From: Lineolata rhizophorae
Lineage: Eukaryota > Ascomycota > Dothideomycetes > Lineolatales > Lineolataceae
Assembly: GCA_010093515.1 (NCBI GenBank)
Contig: MU001689.1
Span: forward strand, 127,784 to 191,783
Reading direction: 5' to 3'
DNA length: 64,000 nt
The position numbers and the translations under genes are program-made. Shown in pieces: positions 46,045 to 57,661 of this stretch; positions within the stretch are counted from its first letter, which is position 1; each line of letters starts with the position of its first letter. Below the pieces are notes generated by a model, which did not search any database, had not been told where the DNA came from, and saw only the letters and a program-made list of their open reading frames with translations.

Positions 46045-49000
46045 GCGCGTCGGATCGGTTGGCGTCGGCGCTTGGGCAGGTAATATGATAGGTGAGATTT
46101 GGAAAGGGGGGGGGCTCTTTTCTTAATTTTTATTTTTTACTGCAGTGGCCATTTTGAATGCGTGCATGAGCCCTAAGCCGGGTGTTTGTCTTCCCACTTC
46201 ATGAACATACTTGGGTGTTTGTTAGAATTCTTTTTCTCGTCTAAACACGGGTTCATGGTACATACGTCGAAGTTAGCCCAGGGCTTGGGAAGCTTCTCGC
46301 GTCCCAAGCTCGGCAAAATGCATTTCTTGGTTATAGCCAAGATTTATCGGTAGCTAGAGACAACAAATGAAAAGCAGTTCTCCTTAGTCCAAAGTTGCGA
46401 AGTCCCTGATATTAGAGTTTTCCATGATTCTTCCATCGCGCTACCCGGGCTCTCTCTCTATTCGGTACCCGACATTCTGATCACGAGCGCTGCCGGCACT
46501 TTGGGAGCCTTTACCCGGACCAGGCATCTGACTTTACCCGCGCCAGCCCAAGGTGTCGTTGCAATCTGGATGTGGCTGGTGGGGGCCTCGGGTGTTGCAT
46601 GAAACAAGCCGCATTGGCGACCGCAATTTAAGAGAGTCAAGCCGCATTGATATTCATTCGTTTTTACCTCCTTTGCCAATTGCGCGGCCAGAAGTACTAC
46701 GTATGTACGTAGTATACGTATTGTAACTGTGCTTTCCGATCGAGGACGACCGAAAATCAAACAAAACGGCCGCACAGGCGAACACTGCCACCGGAGAGTT
46801 TCTCCCACTCGGCAGACGTAAAACTGCAGGTGGAGGATCCGTCCAGAAGCCAAGATGGAAGAAGAGTCAAGAAGCGCAATCTGGGGCTTTCGGATCATTC
46901 GAGCGACTCAGCCACGCCGGCGCCCGATTGGAGCAGTGGGGCCGAATTGTGGCGAGCGGGCTTGAGACAGAGATCTACATATGTACCTACGTACGGAGCA
47001 CTACGTACGTATTACAGTGGCACAGCGGCTCTGCTCTCTCATTCTTGGTCGCCCGCTCGCGAAGTTCAGCCCATAGGTAGGCGTGTGCAGGAATCTCCGC
47101 CGATACGATATGGCGTATGTACAGCATTTCCCCCATGTTCCGATAGAGGCCTGAGCTGCATGGAAGTGCTCAGCTCCGCAGGCGCTTGACGTGCGCAAAT
47201 CCTGCGCGTATCGCCGTAAAGTTGGGGGGGTTTTTTCCCAGGGCCCCGGTCTTCCCCGGCGCCCGGGCCGCGCCCATTCAGGTGCGAGGATAGGCCTTTG
47301 GGCGCGAAAGACATACCGGTACGGAGCACAGCAACCTGCGCTGCCGGCTTTGGCCCTAGCTCGAAGGCGGACTTTCCGCCGGCCTAGGCGGCTCACCTGC
47401 GAGATTCCTCAGATCCGTCCCTGCAGCCCTCGCCGGGGGGGCAATTCCGGGGAGGGGGCTGGCGAGGCCTTGGGCGGGTCGAAACTGGCGCGCCTTCCTG
47501 ATCCTATGTTGTGCGAAAGGAACAGGGAGGAAAGAGCGTCGTGAGCGAGCGAGAGTCGCGGCTTCGTTCGCTGCTTAGGGGCGGAGGGCGCGGAGGGCAC
47601 GGTGGTTGAAGGGAAAGGGAAGGCGTGGGGCTGGCGACGGCTGGCGAGCGCCAATCGCAAGCCGGGCCGCATGCGTCGCCCAGCGCGAACCGCATGGTCG
47701 GCGACAGTCCGCGGAATACGGCGTATTCGTTCCACTGCGTCGTGAGATCAACTCACCACAGAGCGGGCCTTGACGTTTCTCCCATTTTGCCGGGGCCAAC
47801 AAACAGAGTAAGGAGCTCCCCTCCTATGTATGTATACCCAGCTTTATTTCCCGTTTTGGTTGGGGACGCAAACGTGTCCGGGCGCCCACATGTCAGCGGC
47901 GCTCAATCTGAGCCTGCAATCGTCGCGGAGCAGGACGGCGCACGGCGGGCGAGGGCGCTCCCGAGCCATAGCGTCCGAATAGGGGAGGCCGCGGGAGCCA
48001 GCCGAGTCGAGATGGGAACAATCGCGCCTACGCCGCACGACGAGACCGACACTGCCTCGGTCGCTGGAGATGCAAGAATCAAGAGCGCCTGTGGCTCGAG
48101 AGCTGCCGCAGGGCGGCCGGCGGCCGGCGGGCCCAACTGAGGCAGCTAGAGAACCCGCCTATAGGGGAAAGAAGAGGCCCAATGCCGCCTGACCAGAACA
48201 AGCAAGGCGCGCGCCGCCCGCGCCCGCGCCCACTGCAGGTGCGCCCGCGTCTCGCTCTGCAGGCTGCAAGGGCCGCGGCGAGACTGCGGCGGCGCGAGCC
48301 ACGCCCCCCCAGCCGCGACCCACACACGCGCTCCAACGGCTGGCTTCCGCGGGCCCGCAGTGTCTGTCGCGCTCTACCTTTGCAGGTTGCACGCTCCTCT
48401 GCTGTTTCGGCGGCCCTGCCCTGTGCCCGGCCTGGTGCCCTAGTGGCTGCCGCAACGAGCCCGCGCCACGCTCTCTCACGGTCCGCTTGCCTTCCGTTCG
48501 CCTGGGGTCCGCTTCCTTTTTGAACCACCGCCTCTCTCGCCTCTGCCCGGTTTGCCGCTCTCGCACGCCCTTCCTGCCTTCTGCCCTCCCTCGCTGGAGC
48601 GAACGTCTGAGAGGCTGGGCTGCCGGTGGCGTGTTGAACCGTCCGCTCGCTCGGAGCTTGATCGCCTCCAATTGCTGCTGCTCCCCGGCGCGGCGTCTCC
48701 TGTCCGAAGCGAGAGACCCGCTATCTGCTGTCTCAAAACGTCACTCAACCAACCACCAGGGGCAAAGCAAATCGCCCCGATCGCACTGCCGACCAGTGAC
48801 CAAAAGCTAACGCCTCTTCTCTGTCGACTTTCTCCTTCACTGGAATTCTTCAAGGCGCCCTTCTTTTTTCCTCCCCCCTTCTCGGCTTCCGGCCCTATTG
48901 TTTGCGCCATAAAACCTTAATCGCTTTGACGCCTCTGTTCCATGGTCCACTACTCGCAGCCGCTGCTCCGCACTTTCCTCCCTTGAGCTGGGGGACGCGC

Positions 49001-49139
49001 TTGTGTCTACGAGCCGTCACAGCACATCCCCAACCTACCCTTCCTCCATAAACCCTTCTCCCAACGCTTGCCCCCTCAAGCCAATTGAGCCCCGTCAACA
49101 AGCTCAAACCCGCCCCCTCACATTCTCACATCCGCAACC
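46045..49139. other. Long intergenic region, no gene seen
   Basis: About 3.1 kb. The left part is AT-leaning (ABC gene 3' flank) with TACGTA-rich palindromes. 47200-48900 is GC-rich with many overlapping Arg/Pro/Ala-rich frames that I judge spurious. The last ~250 bases are C/T-rich promoter or leader of the next gene. Confidence 0.5.
46695..46714. repeat. 8-base inverted repeat TACTACGT/ACGTAGTA
   Basis: Perfect 8-base arms around a 4-base spacer (ATGT). Similar TACGTA-rich stretches recur near 46976-47012. It could form a small hairpin or be a symmetric factor site. Confidence 0.6.
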
Positions 49140-49730
49140 ATGTCGTTCGAGAAGGAGCCCAGCTTCGGCGCGAGCATCGTCGTCCCGAAAGAAGTCGAAG
49201 CCGACTCAAAAGCTGCCACCAACCCGCCGCACCCAACGTTACGCCCGGCCGTGTCCAACAACAGCCTGGCCTCGACCGACCCGCCGACGCCGCGCCCGGA
49301 GCTCGAGCACGACGAGCAAGCCAACCCTTTCGCGTCGGCCTCGCACCTGGGCGTTCCCGGCGCGTCAAAGGGACGCGGCGCCGGCGCCGGCATCTACAAG
49401 CACGACCTCGAGTCGGGGCTCAGCGCGGCGACGAACAGCAGCGCGGCCGTGCGGGACGCCAGCGGCAAGGGCAACGCCGAGTGCACCATGTGGCCGTCCA
49501 AGGCGACGCTGCGCGAGAAGGAGCTGCGCGAGAAGCGCGCGCGGCGCTGGTGCCGCTGGAACCCCATGGACGGCCTCAGCAAGCGGCAGAAGCTCTGGGT
49601 CAAGGTGCTCATCGCGCTCTTCATCGTCGCAGCCGCCGTCGGGCTCGGCATCGGCATCTCGAAGGCGGTCGGCGGCGGCGTGTGGGCTGGGAAGGGCCAG
49701 ACGAGCCAGATTCCGGACCCGCATCGGTAA
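49140..49730 (+). CDS. 196-residue single-pass membrane protein of unknown function
   Basis: A single exon. The protein has a long disordered cytosolic-type N-terminus (Ser/Pro/Ala/Asp-rich, with TPRPELEHDEQANPFAS). A conserved-looking block GKGNAECTMWPSKATLREKE and a basic stretch with RWCRWNPM follow. One transmembrane helix (about 155-178, VLIALFIVAAAVGLGIGISKAV) is followed by a short GGGVW tail. I recall comparable fungal proteins with the CTMWPSK block and a GIGISxAVGGGVW end annotated as hypothetical; that is memory only. It may be tail-anchored. The ATG at 49140 follows a C/T-rich leader and is well placed. Confidence 0.8.
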   Translation: MSFEKEPSFGASIVVPKEVEADSKAATNPPHPTLRPAVSNNSLASTDPPTPRPELEHDEQANPFASASHLGVPGASKGRGAGAGIYKHDLESGLSAATNSSAAVRDASGKGNAECTMWPSKATLREKELREKRARRWCRWNPMDGLSKRQKLWVKVLIALFIVAAAVGLGIGISKAVGGGVWAGKGQTSQIPDPHR

Positions 49731-50669
49731 AGTGCTGCTACCTGGGACTTGTTGGAGTAGCTGGGTTTCGGGCGCTGCTGTAGAGGTACGTTCTTTTGGT
49801 TTCGGGTGTGCGAAGGGGATCATGCAGCTTCGTCGGGCTAATTGGCAATCGTTAGATCTCCATCCATTGTCTCTGATTCGCCTTCATCCCTACCCCATAC
49901 TCTGGTTTCGCAGTCGGTACGCACATGTCGGGGACCTTCTCCTTCGTTCTTCCTGCGGCATTTTCTGTCAATGGATAGATACCACCTCTTCCATCGCCGT
50001 GACGTTTGGTTGGTGCTTGGGGATCACATCGGCTCCTGTGGTTCATTACCTTTTAGGTCTCGAGATATTTCTTCCGGCTCGTCATCCTATACGGCATTCC
50101 TATTAGATGTCTCAAACCTCTATGCTACTCAATTGGGAGGGTGACTCTTTTATCATACGCGTTTCCCACACCCAGTGTACAGGCTCTTCTTTCCTCTGGT
50201 TGGTTGCCACCTTTTCTGCAGCAGCGACCGAGCAGAAGGCATTGTGACGACGGTTGTATTGTTGCAAAGGATTTTCTTCTTTTACTTCGTCCGGCTTTTT
50301 TAGGTACTTTGTAATTGCCTGTTTTTCTAGCGTTCCCTTTCTAGGCACAGTATGTTCTCTTTTGTTCTTTATTTCGTAAAAGCCGGCGAAGTTGCATTTT
50401 CCTTTTTTCTCAAACGAAAGCAGAAGCATCCAGAAGAAGAAATCTTCAAGCAATGAATTAACGTTAATTTTGGGCCCCGTGGCCGCTTACATGCGAAGGT
50501 CTGGCCCGCATTGCCATGCGCACTACAATGTTGGGAAACTTGGCCGTCAACAGTGAACAACGCGATTGTGATGCAAGGTTCCCCGGCGGCGCTACCGCTT
50601 GCTGTCCAACGTACCACACAGTGCAAGACTTGCCAGGCATGCGGGCAGGCTTACCTGCACAGCGTTGCA
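49731..50669. other. Convergent 3' intergenic region
   Basis: Between the membrane-protein gene and the minus-strand GST-kappa-like gene. T-rich on the plus strand up to ~50450. No gene seen. Confidence 0.5.
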
Positions 50670-51973
50670 TTACATCATGGCCTTCCACCCTCTACTGGCG
50701 GGACGCTCAAGGCCAAGGAAGTCAATCACCTGCCCGAGGTGGTCGAATCCGAAGAAGCCTTCCGTCTCACCCTTGGCGTTGGTAGCTAGAAGTGGGAGTA
50801 CTCGGATGTCAGCTACACTGCCACGGAGCGCCGCAGCATCTCCAAATAGGAGAGCCAAAGTCAAACAGCCAAGGCCACGCATCAAATTGGAAACCAAGCA
50901 GCCAAGCAATCGAGCGCTCCGCTTTCCAACAGAACAACGCATTCTCAAACCCACCTAACCCCTTGCCTACATCTACAATAGCTAAGGATCCCCAAGCAAT
51001 CAAAAAAAAAAAAAAAAGGAAAAAAAAGGCCATGTACGTACCAACAATCCACGGCACCCCAAACGCCCCTTCGTCGAACGCTCTCTGCGTGGCCCGCACC
51101 AACCCCTCCTTGACCTCCTTGCTCGCCGCCCTCTCCTCCACCAGCGCCCGCGCGCCCGCCTCCCCGCCCACGCCCGGCACGCCCGCCAGCACCTCGAGCA
51201 GCACGGCCGCGTCGCCGACGTTGCGGTCGCGCGCCCAGAGGGCGTCGTACAGGGCGGCGGCGGCGGCGGGGAGGGCGGCGGCGGGGCCGGGGGCGGGGGC
51301 TGAGGAGGAGGAGAGGGCGGTGGGGAGGGGGGAGTGTAGGAGCGCGGTCAGGGCCCGTTGGGTCGGGAGGGTGCGGGTCGGGAACGTGCGGGGGGGCGCG
51401 GGGAGCATGGGGATGGAGAAGAGGCGGGACCAGCGGAGGCGCTCGGTTTGGATCCAGCGGTCTTTGTCTGTGGTGAGGCGGGAGGCGGGAGGGGCGGGGA
51501 GGTTAGTCGGAGGTGGGCTGGGTTGGTGCGTAGAGACCCCGGAGGAGGGTGTGCTTTGGGCAGGACGGTGGTGGTGGTAATGGTGGCAGGGTGGGAGGCA
51601 GACTTTTGATTTCAATGGGGGTCGTGTTGCCGCAGGTGCGGAAGAGGCCGCCGAGGAAGATAGGGACGTAGGTGATTTCGCATTGGGAAAAGACGGGGAA
51701 GTTCTGCGCGGCCGGTTAGTGGGTGGATTGGATGCAGGAACAGAGCGGGCCCAATAAAGACAGGGTTTGCGAATGAGTTGCCTCTAAGCGCGATAGGAAG
51801 ACTATCTTGAAAAGCTACTCCCCGGAATGCAATCTATCGGAGCTATAAGATAGACGACCTATGTATAGAATGAAGACAAGAGGCTTTCGAGCACTCACCC
51901 GCAAGGCATAGAATGCCATATATGCAAACGGACTGACAATGTCGAAGTAGAGTGTGATCTTCGGAGTGGCCAT
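50670..51973 (-). CDS. Kappa-class GST / 2-hydroxychromene-2-carboxylate isomerase-like thioredoxin-fold protein
   Basis: Minus-strand exons 51973-51899, 51703-51604, 51467-51042 and 50785-50670 give 238 residues. The start MATPKITLYFDIVSPFAYMAFYALR is the DsbA-like kappa GST signature, with Ser14 at the catalytic position. NFPVFSQCEITYVPIFLGGLFR, DRWIQTERLRWSRLF, the helical insert and the C-terminal DEGAFGVPWIV and GFFGFDHLGQVIDFLGL complete the fold. Members conjugate glutathione to xenobiotics or isomerise aromatic breakdown products, often in mitochondria or peroxisomes. No targeting peptide is visible, and the C-terminal WKAMM is not a peroxisomal signal. Exon 3 holds an Ala/Pro-rich loop. 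The second intron uses an unusual GTCTGC donor. The third intron (256 bases) contains a long A/T homopolymer. It is divergent from TRM140. Confidence 0.88.
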
Positions 51974-52644
51974 GTTGTATGCGGTCGCTAGGGTAGGGAA
52001 TTCTGACTGTTAGGACTGAAAGCGCCGCCAGATCTTTGAATGGGGAAACCGAGGTTAAAAGTACTTGCGTATTGGCTGGCAGCCAAGCATCGCGCCCTAA
52101 TAGCGGGGACATCTCACTTCACGGCCGCATTTCTATGTAGTCAGCCAATGGTTGTTTCGGCCGTTACTATTTTAGCGCCTGTGCGGATATGCCTATACGG
52201 AGTAGGACTGCGTTACATCCACCATTACACGCAGAAACAGAGTCGTGAAAAGAAAAGTCTCTTCACGTCATCCTTAGCAGTAATTTGTTCTTTATTTCTG
52301 CCGTCGTTGGTCTAGTAGATTGTGCGCACTTCATGCTGAATTGGCTGAAGTAAACGAACCTCCAGAGATACCCATTCTATCTGAGATAATTTCTATACAC
52401 TTGCTAATTGGCATTAGTCGAGTGTCGTTGACAAGTAACCCTTGCGTTTGTGATTACTGATCAGGTCCCAATCTCCAGATCAGCTCGAGATCTGCCTGAC
52501 TTCGCCAATCTGTTATCGATAAAGAGAATTCGGCCAACCACAGCCCCGAACTAAATTACCGGCATTGTGGTCCTTCAGAAAAACGGTCGACCTTCAATTC
52601 TCACTGAAATTAAGACAACATAGTTTCGTTATACTCCAATAACA
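51974..52644. other. Divergent promoter between the GST-kappa gene and TRM140
   Basis: Head-to-head spacer of about 670 bases. No additional coding sequence recognised. Confidence 0.5.
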
Positions 52645-54199
52645 ATGGCGGATTCTCCGCCTTTAGCTTCCTCTGGCCGACGCCAGCAGCTTTCCAAGGG
52701 CATGGAGCATATCCGGTATGCAGTAACAGCGACGCCGACGGCGCGGCCTTCATCGTCCTCTCCGCCCTTGACCGCGCCTCAACCCACCTCGACTCCTCCC
52801 GCCGCCCCAGGAGACTCTCCGGCCCCGGCAACAGCTTACGGCGTGCCCAACGCGGCGCCGCCGCGGCTGCCGCCACACCGGTCGCACTCGCCGTCCAACA
52901 ATCAGAAGCGCGGCGACCCATTCCAGTTCGGGTCGCGGTACCTCGAGGAAGGCGACGACGTGTTCGAGTTCAACGCGTGGGACCACGTTGAGACGGACGG
53001 GGCGTACCGCGACTTCGCCGAGGCGCAGTACCAGCGGCAGCGGGAGAATCCGGCGTCGGAGTTTGACAGAGGTAAGAGAAGAAGACTTCACTCCCTTGGC
53101 GGAGGTTTAACATTTCCCTTCAAACAACATTCGTGCTGACGTTGGCTTCGGATTTCCCGCGTCCGCAGCGCGCATAAACGCCGACCCGGCCAAGTGGTGG
53201 AACCTCTTCTACAAGCAGAACGCGTCCAACTTCTTCAAGAACCGCAAGTGGCTCCGGCAGGAGTTCCCGGTCCTGGCGGCCCTGACGGCCGCCGACGCCC
53301 CGGCCGCGACGGTCCTCGAAGTCGGCGCCGGAGCGGGGAACTCCGCCTTCCCTATCATGACGAACAATCGGAACCCGCGCCTTGTCATGCACGCGTGCGA
53401 TTTCAGCAAGACGGCCGTCGACGTTATTCGGAGGGATCCGAGGTACAACGGGGAAGGCGCGGCGCAGCAGGCGTCGGCGGCGCAGAATGCCGAAGGCAAG
53501 GAAACGGGATCCAGCGAAGCCGAGACGAAAGATGGTGGAAAGCTTCCGGAAACTCTGGAACCTGTTGTCGGCACACTGCATGCTTGGGTGTGGGATCTGG
53601 CGTCGCGAGAGTTGCCGCCGTCCTTGCGGCCCGCCAGCATAGACGTAGCGCTGATGGTTTTCGTCTTCTCCGCGCTCAGTCCGGAGCAATGGGTCCGAGC
53701 AGTGCGGAATATCTACTCGTTGTTAAAGCCGGGCGGTAAGGTGTTGTTTCGCGACTACGGGAGAGGCGATTTGGCACAGGTGCGGTTTAAGAAAGGGAGG
53801 TGGTTGGCAGAGAACTTCTATGTTAGAGGGGACGGGACGAGAGTATACTTCTTTGAAAAGGAGGAATTAAGGAGGGTGTGGTGTGGGGTCGAGGAAGATG
53901 AGAAGGCGCAGCATGAGGTCGGTGAGGCGCATGAAGGGCCACCTAGTAGTGATCCCAACGGTGTTCGCAAAGGATTAGGAGACGAGAAAGAGACAGTGAG
54001 CCGGCCAAGTGAGGAAACGGATGATGCGCCAAAGTTCGGCCTTATCAACATAGGTGTCGACCGGCGATTATTGGTAAACCGCCAGAGAAAGCTGAAGATG
54101 TACCGGTGCTGGATACAAGCGGTGTTTGAGAAGCCGTTGGACGAAGGCCAGGAGCTTTCTGAGAGTCTAAAAGCATTAGATTTTGATAAGACAAGCTAG
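52645..54199 (+). CDS. TRM140: tRNA (cytosine-32-N3)-methyltransferase, METTL2/6 family
   Basis: Exons 52645-53071 and 53169-54199 give 485 residues. After a Pro/Ser/Ala-rich N-terminus comes the family block FGSRYLEEGDDVFEFNAWDHVE. Across the intron follows DPAKWWNLFYKQNASNFFKNRKWLRQEFP, characteristic of METTL2/Trm140. SAM-binding motif I is VLEVGAGAGNSAFP. Later motifs are HACDFSKTAVDVI, DVALMVFVFSALSP and LLKPGGKVLFRDYGRGDLAQVRF, and the domain ends with NRQRKLKMYRCWIQAVFEKP. It makes 3-methylcytidine at position 32 of tRNA-Thr/Ser in the cytosol. Two low-complexity inserts (Ala/Glu/Gly near 235-255 and Glu/Ser near 365-410) interrupt the fold without breaking motifs. Unlike yeast Abp140/Trm140 there is no fused actin-binding domain visible. 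Confidence 0.93.
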
Positions 54200-54872
54200 A
54201 CTCGTCAATAGCGTAGATTTGATACCCAATTCCATACTCGAACTCTAGGAAGGCCGCGCTATGGATCTAGTCAACGACATCAATTCCGCAAAATTATCCA
54301 AAAGTACAGAGCAGTTCTAGTCATATTGGTTCTTGTAGGCACCCGTCTGCTCATGGCGCAGATGCAAAGGTAAAGGCCTATTGGCTACGTCAAAGTCATA
54401 ATCATAGCGAGATCGGACATAATAATGTATGCTGCAATATAAGGTCAGAAGTATAAAGAATTTGCAAAACACTAAGTCCTAACTTACAGGCTCCAAAGAT
54501 AATATTGGTTTAACAACGCAATATCATTATAGACTCAAACCGAATACCTGAAGAGGGTTCTCTGTTCCTGTCACTTAGATGTAAGGTTGTAAAATTTAAG
54601 TCCTCACTCTACACAGTGCACTAGCATAGGCAGTAGTCTAGAAGATGAGGCTTCCAAAGGCACTAAGAGAGATGATCATAAGTCCAAAACAGCAGAAAGA
54701 ATATTTTCATACTAGTTTCAAAATGTGACACGCGCCTCAAAGTATAATTCGAAGCAGCAGCTCCTAATCCGCTACTCGTCAAACGCCGCCTAGCGCTTCC
54801 CTAACCCTAACCCTAACCCAAACTTTAACACTAGACTCCCCAAACTTTTTTATTTAAAAATTGGAAACTACC
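54200..54872. other. AT-rich convergent intergenic region
   Basis: AT-rich sequence between TRM140 and the lipase gene. It contains the short telomere-type repeat listed separately. No gene seen. Confidence 0.5.
54799..54819. repeat. Interstitial telomere-type repeat (CCCTAA, about 3.5 units)
   Basis: Three complete CCCTAA units plus CCC, followed by the degenerate unit CAAACTTTAA. CCCTAA/TTAGGG is the telomere repeat of most filamentous ascomycetes. It sits in AT-rich DNA just beyond the lipase stop codon. Confidence 0.9.
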
Positions 54873-55171
54873 CTACAACTCCCCCTCCCCACCCCCATCA
54901 ACCGGCCCCCGTCCCGGCCGGCCCCCTAACCAATCCGACGGGTCCCCGCCAGGCACGCACAGCCCCAACCGCCAGAAGTAATCCCGATGCGCGAAGAAGA
55001 GCTCCCAGAGCCTGTACCTCGCCGGGATCGACCAGCCGCTGCCCCGCACCTGACCGTTTCCATCCGCGCCCGCGTCAGCAGGCGCCCGCTCCGCTTCCCC
55101 CGCAGCAGCACCCTCCGCCTCCACGGCGTCCTCGCCGCCGTCTTCCCCGCGCGCTCCCCATCTCGTCGCAC

Positions 55172-55206
<35 letters not shown>

Positions 55207-56519
55207 GCAGCATCCGCGCGCAGCGCCGCGGCCAGCCCCTCGGTGGTCGGGGCGCCATCCGCGTCGCTGCCCGCGATGCACGCGGGATCCGCGTCTCCCC
55301 GACAGCGCCGCAGGTCGGGCACCTCGGGCGGGAGGTCCGATTTCGCGATGAAGATCTCGCCGGCGTGGGTGGTGTAGCCCCACTCGTCGAGCGGGAGCAG
55401 CGGGACGGGGTCGCGGGCGTGGGTGACGCGGCGGAATTTTTGGCCCGCTCCCGGGCCTCCTTCTCTCCCGTCGCCGCCGCCGCCGCTGCTGCCGGCGCTG
55501 CTACCGCCGCGCAGCTCGAAGACGTCGTCGATGTAGCGGCTCAGGGCGGCGTTGCCGACGCGCGGCTCGCCGAAGGTGGTGACGGTGGGGTCCCAGCCGC
55601 GGGCGCGGAGATCGAGGGCGGCAAGCGCGGCGACGGCGCCGCCGAGCGAGTGGCCGACGAGGTGTAGACGGTAGAACGGGTGCGTGGCGAGGGTGTCGAT
55701 CAAGGTCTCGAGGATGAGGGAGCGGGCCGCGAGCCAGCTGGCGTAGAAGCCGGTGTGGACGGTGCAGTTGGTGCAGGAGGCGGCTTGCGCAAGGAGGGGT
55801 GAGGAGCGGCCGGTGGAAGGTGGGTGGGGCGGAGCGGGAAGGGCGTAGGCACCGGGAATGAAGGGGCGGAGGCGCGAGAGGAAGCGGGTGAGGGTGGAAC
55901 GGGGTGGTAGGGAGGCCGTGGTAGGGGAGCCCGGCGGCGAGGGCAAGGGAGGTGAGTCGTCGCCGTCATCGTCGCCGGGATAGGGCACATAGGCTTGGGG
56001 CACGGTGGAGAGGTCCATGATGGTGTTGGTGAGGGAGTAGGTGCCCCGGAAGGCGACGATGACGCGAGGCTCTGAAGGAGGATGGGAGAGGGCGACGTAG
56101 CCGCAGGAGTCGGAGAGGAGTGGCCCGGTGTTCCATGTCTGGCGTGGAGGTCAGCATCACATGTGCGCCACGAGTGATTAAGTCTACGGGATAGGGCAAT
56201 GCTACCAACGTACCGTGACAAGCTCAAAGTCCTCGAACTGATCGCACCGGCTCGCGCACTTGAATGGCTTCGAGATGCCGAGGCCCGCTGTCCCAACGCA
56301 ATAAGAGATGTCGACTATGCGTGAGAGCTCCTCGAGCTCCGCGAACAGAGCCGGCGACACGGCCGTGTCGTTGCTCTGTGAGACGACGACATTTTGGCCC
56401 TGCTGTTGGTGCGGCTCGTGCCGGAGCGGAGCTTGCCCCGGCAGAAACGAAGCTTGCGCGGCGGCTGCGAGAGCGGAAAGAGCGCACTGACAGGGGACAA
56501 GGAAAGAAGCGAGGTGCAT
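54873..56519 (-). CDS. Secreted class-3 lipase
   Basis: Minus-strand exons 56519-56214 and 56138-54873 give 523 residues. A signal peptide is evident (MHLASFLVPCQCALSALAAAAQA). The fungal lipase start VDISYCVGTAGLGISKPFKCASRC and the Cys-containing CGYVALSHPPSEPRVIVAFRGT follow. The nucleophile elbow is VGHSLGGAVA with Ser266. The catalytic Asp is in THARDPVPLLP (D345) and the His in FFAHRDYFW (H486). The enzyme hydrolyses triglycerides or related esters outside the cell. A Gly/Pro-rich insert (~165-215) precedes the elbow, and a long acidic/Ala-rich insert (about 385-460, including a 13-Ala run) lies between Asp and His. The tail after the His is Gly-rich. The 75-base intron (GTACGT/CAG) is phase 0. 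Confidence 0.92.
55172..55213 (-). repeat. GCC/GCT trinucleotide tract in the lipase gene
   Basis: The GGC/CAG tract on the plus strand encodes about 13 consecutive alanines in the lipase, between the catalytic Asp and His. Confidence 0.85.
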
Positions 56520-57661
56520 GGCGGCGACACTAGTACTAGGTATGGAGAACTGCTTGCTTCTGGGGCCGCTTGGCCGGCGGCTTACATGGCGGTGGTGGTG
56601 GAGCGGCGGGGCGGTTTAGGTCAGCGGTGCTAGCGGAAAGGAAGGAGGAAGCGGGTGGGCGGCGGCGCGGCAAGGTCCGGCGGCCGGGCGTACTGAAAGC
56701 GCCGAGCGGCAGGCGGCTGGAAGAGGATCGACGAGTTGACGGCGGCGTGCAAGTGCTCGACGTCGACTACTGCTACGTAGTACGTGCGTAGTCGAGCGGA
56801 CCGGAGGAGCCAAGAGCCGGGGGCGGCAGCAGGACGGCCAAGACGCCAAGCGGCACGGGAATCGGGCGCAAGGCCGTGGCCTTGGCGTCTGCGTCATCCG
56901 CCAGAGGGCCCGGCCTGGGCCTGACTAAGGCGCCTCTTCCGCAGTCTTCCGCCCGGCAGGCCCGCGACGAAGGCGGCCCGCTGCATGCAGCACCCGGCTG
57001 CCTGCCGCGTGGCCGCTTGGCGACCTGACGAGACCCGGCTTTTCCTCGCTCGCCTTTCGTTCTCTTCCCTCTCGTCATTGCTCGCCGACGAGACTTCGCG
57101 GTCGGCGTCCTCGTCGCGGTCGCGCAGCTCCACCTACGCCGCAGGCGGGCACGGATTATATCTGAGTGTCGTCGCCTTGCAGACCGGCACCGCCCTTCGT
57201 TGCGAACACCCGCCGGCGCCAAATCCAGAGTTGGGCCGAGGTGCGTTCCCAATCGGGAATAGGATCAGATCCCTGATAGGTCGGTGATGTCACCCTCCGT
57301 TCGTCTCTCCAAACTGCCTAGTTTACGCGTTGCGTGCATCAAACGAGATGCACGACCTGTCTCGTTGGTCCGGAGCAGCCGCGTTTATCCATTTACGGGG
57401 GTTTGCGACTCCGTTGTCCGGGTCCCTTCTTTGGCTCCCTCGGGACTTAAGTCTCCAACTTACCTCCGGACACAGCCTCACACCACCGGCTAGCTAACCT
57501 TCTCCTTCTTTACCTTTTGTAGATATAGTGCAGCCTTCTTGCAGTTGAACCTCCGTCGACTCTGACCCTCTTTTGAGAGCCGCTTCTCCAGCCACTCGTC
57601 GTCGACGACGTCACCGCCTTCCAATCCGCTCCTGCTCGTCTCGTCACCACGGGCCGTCAAG
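56520..57661. other. Divergent promoter between the lipase and the six-span membrane protein genes
   Basis: GC-rich near the lipase, C/T-rich near 57500-57660 (leader of the plus-strand gene). It contains an imperfect 31-base palindrome listed separately. The apparent frames are spurious. Confidence 0.5.
56764..56794. repeat. Imperfect palindrome, CGACTAC...GTAGTCG
   Basis: Seven-base arms (56764-56770 and 56788-56794) enclose a TACGTAGTACGT core that is itself nearly symmetric. It lies about 250 bases upstream of the lipase start, so a regulatory site or hairpin is possible. Confidence 0.55.

Noticed and set aside
47200-48900. Clusters of 100-170-codon frames on both strands
   Set aside because: GC-rich, repetitive Arg/Ala/Pro translations, all overlapping; no recognisable product.
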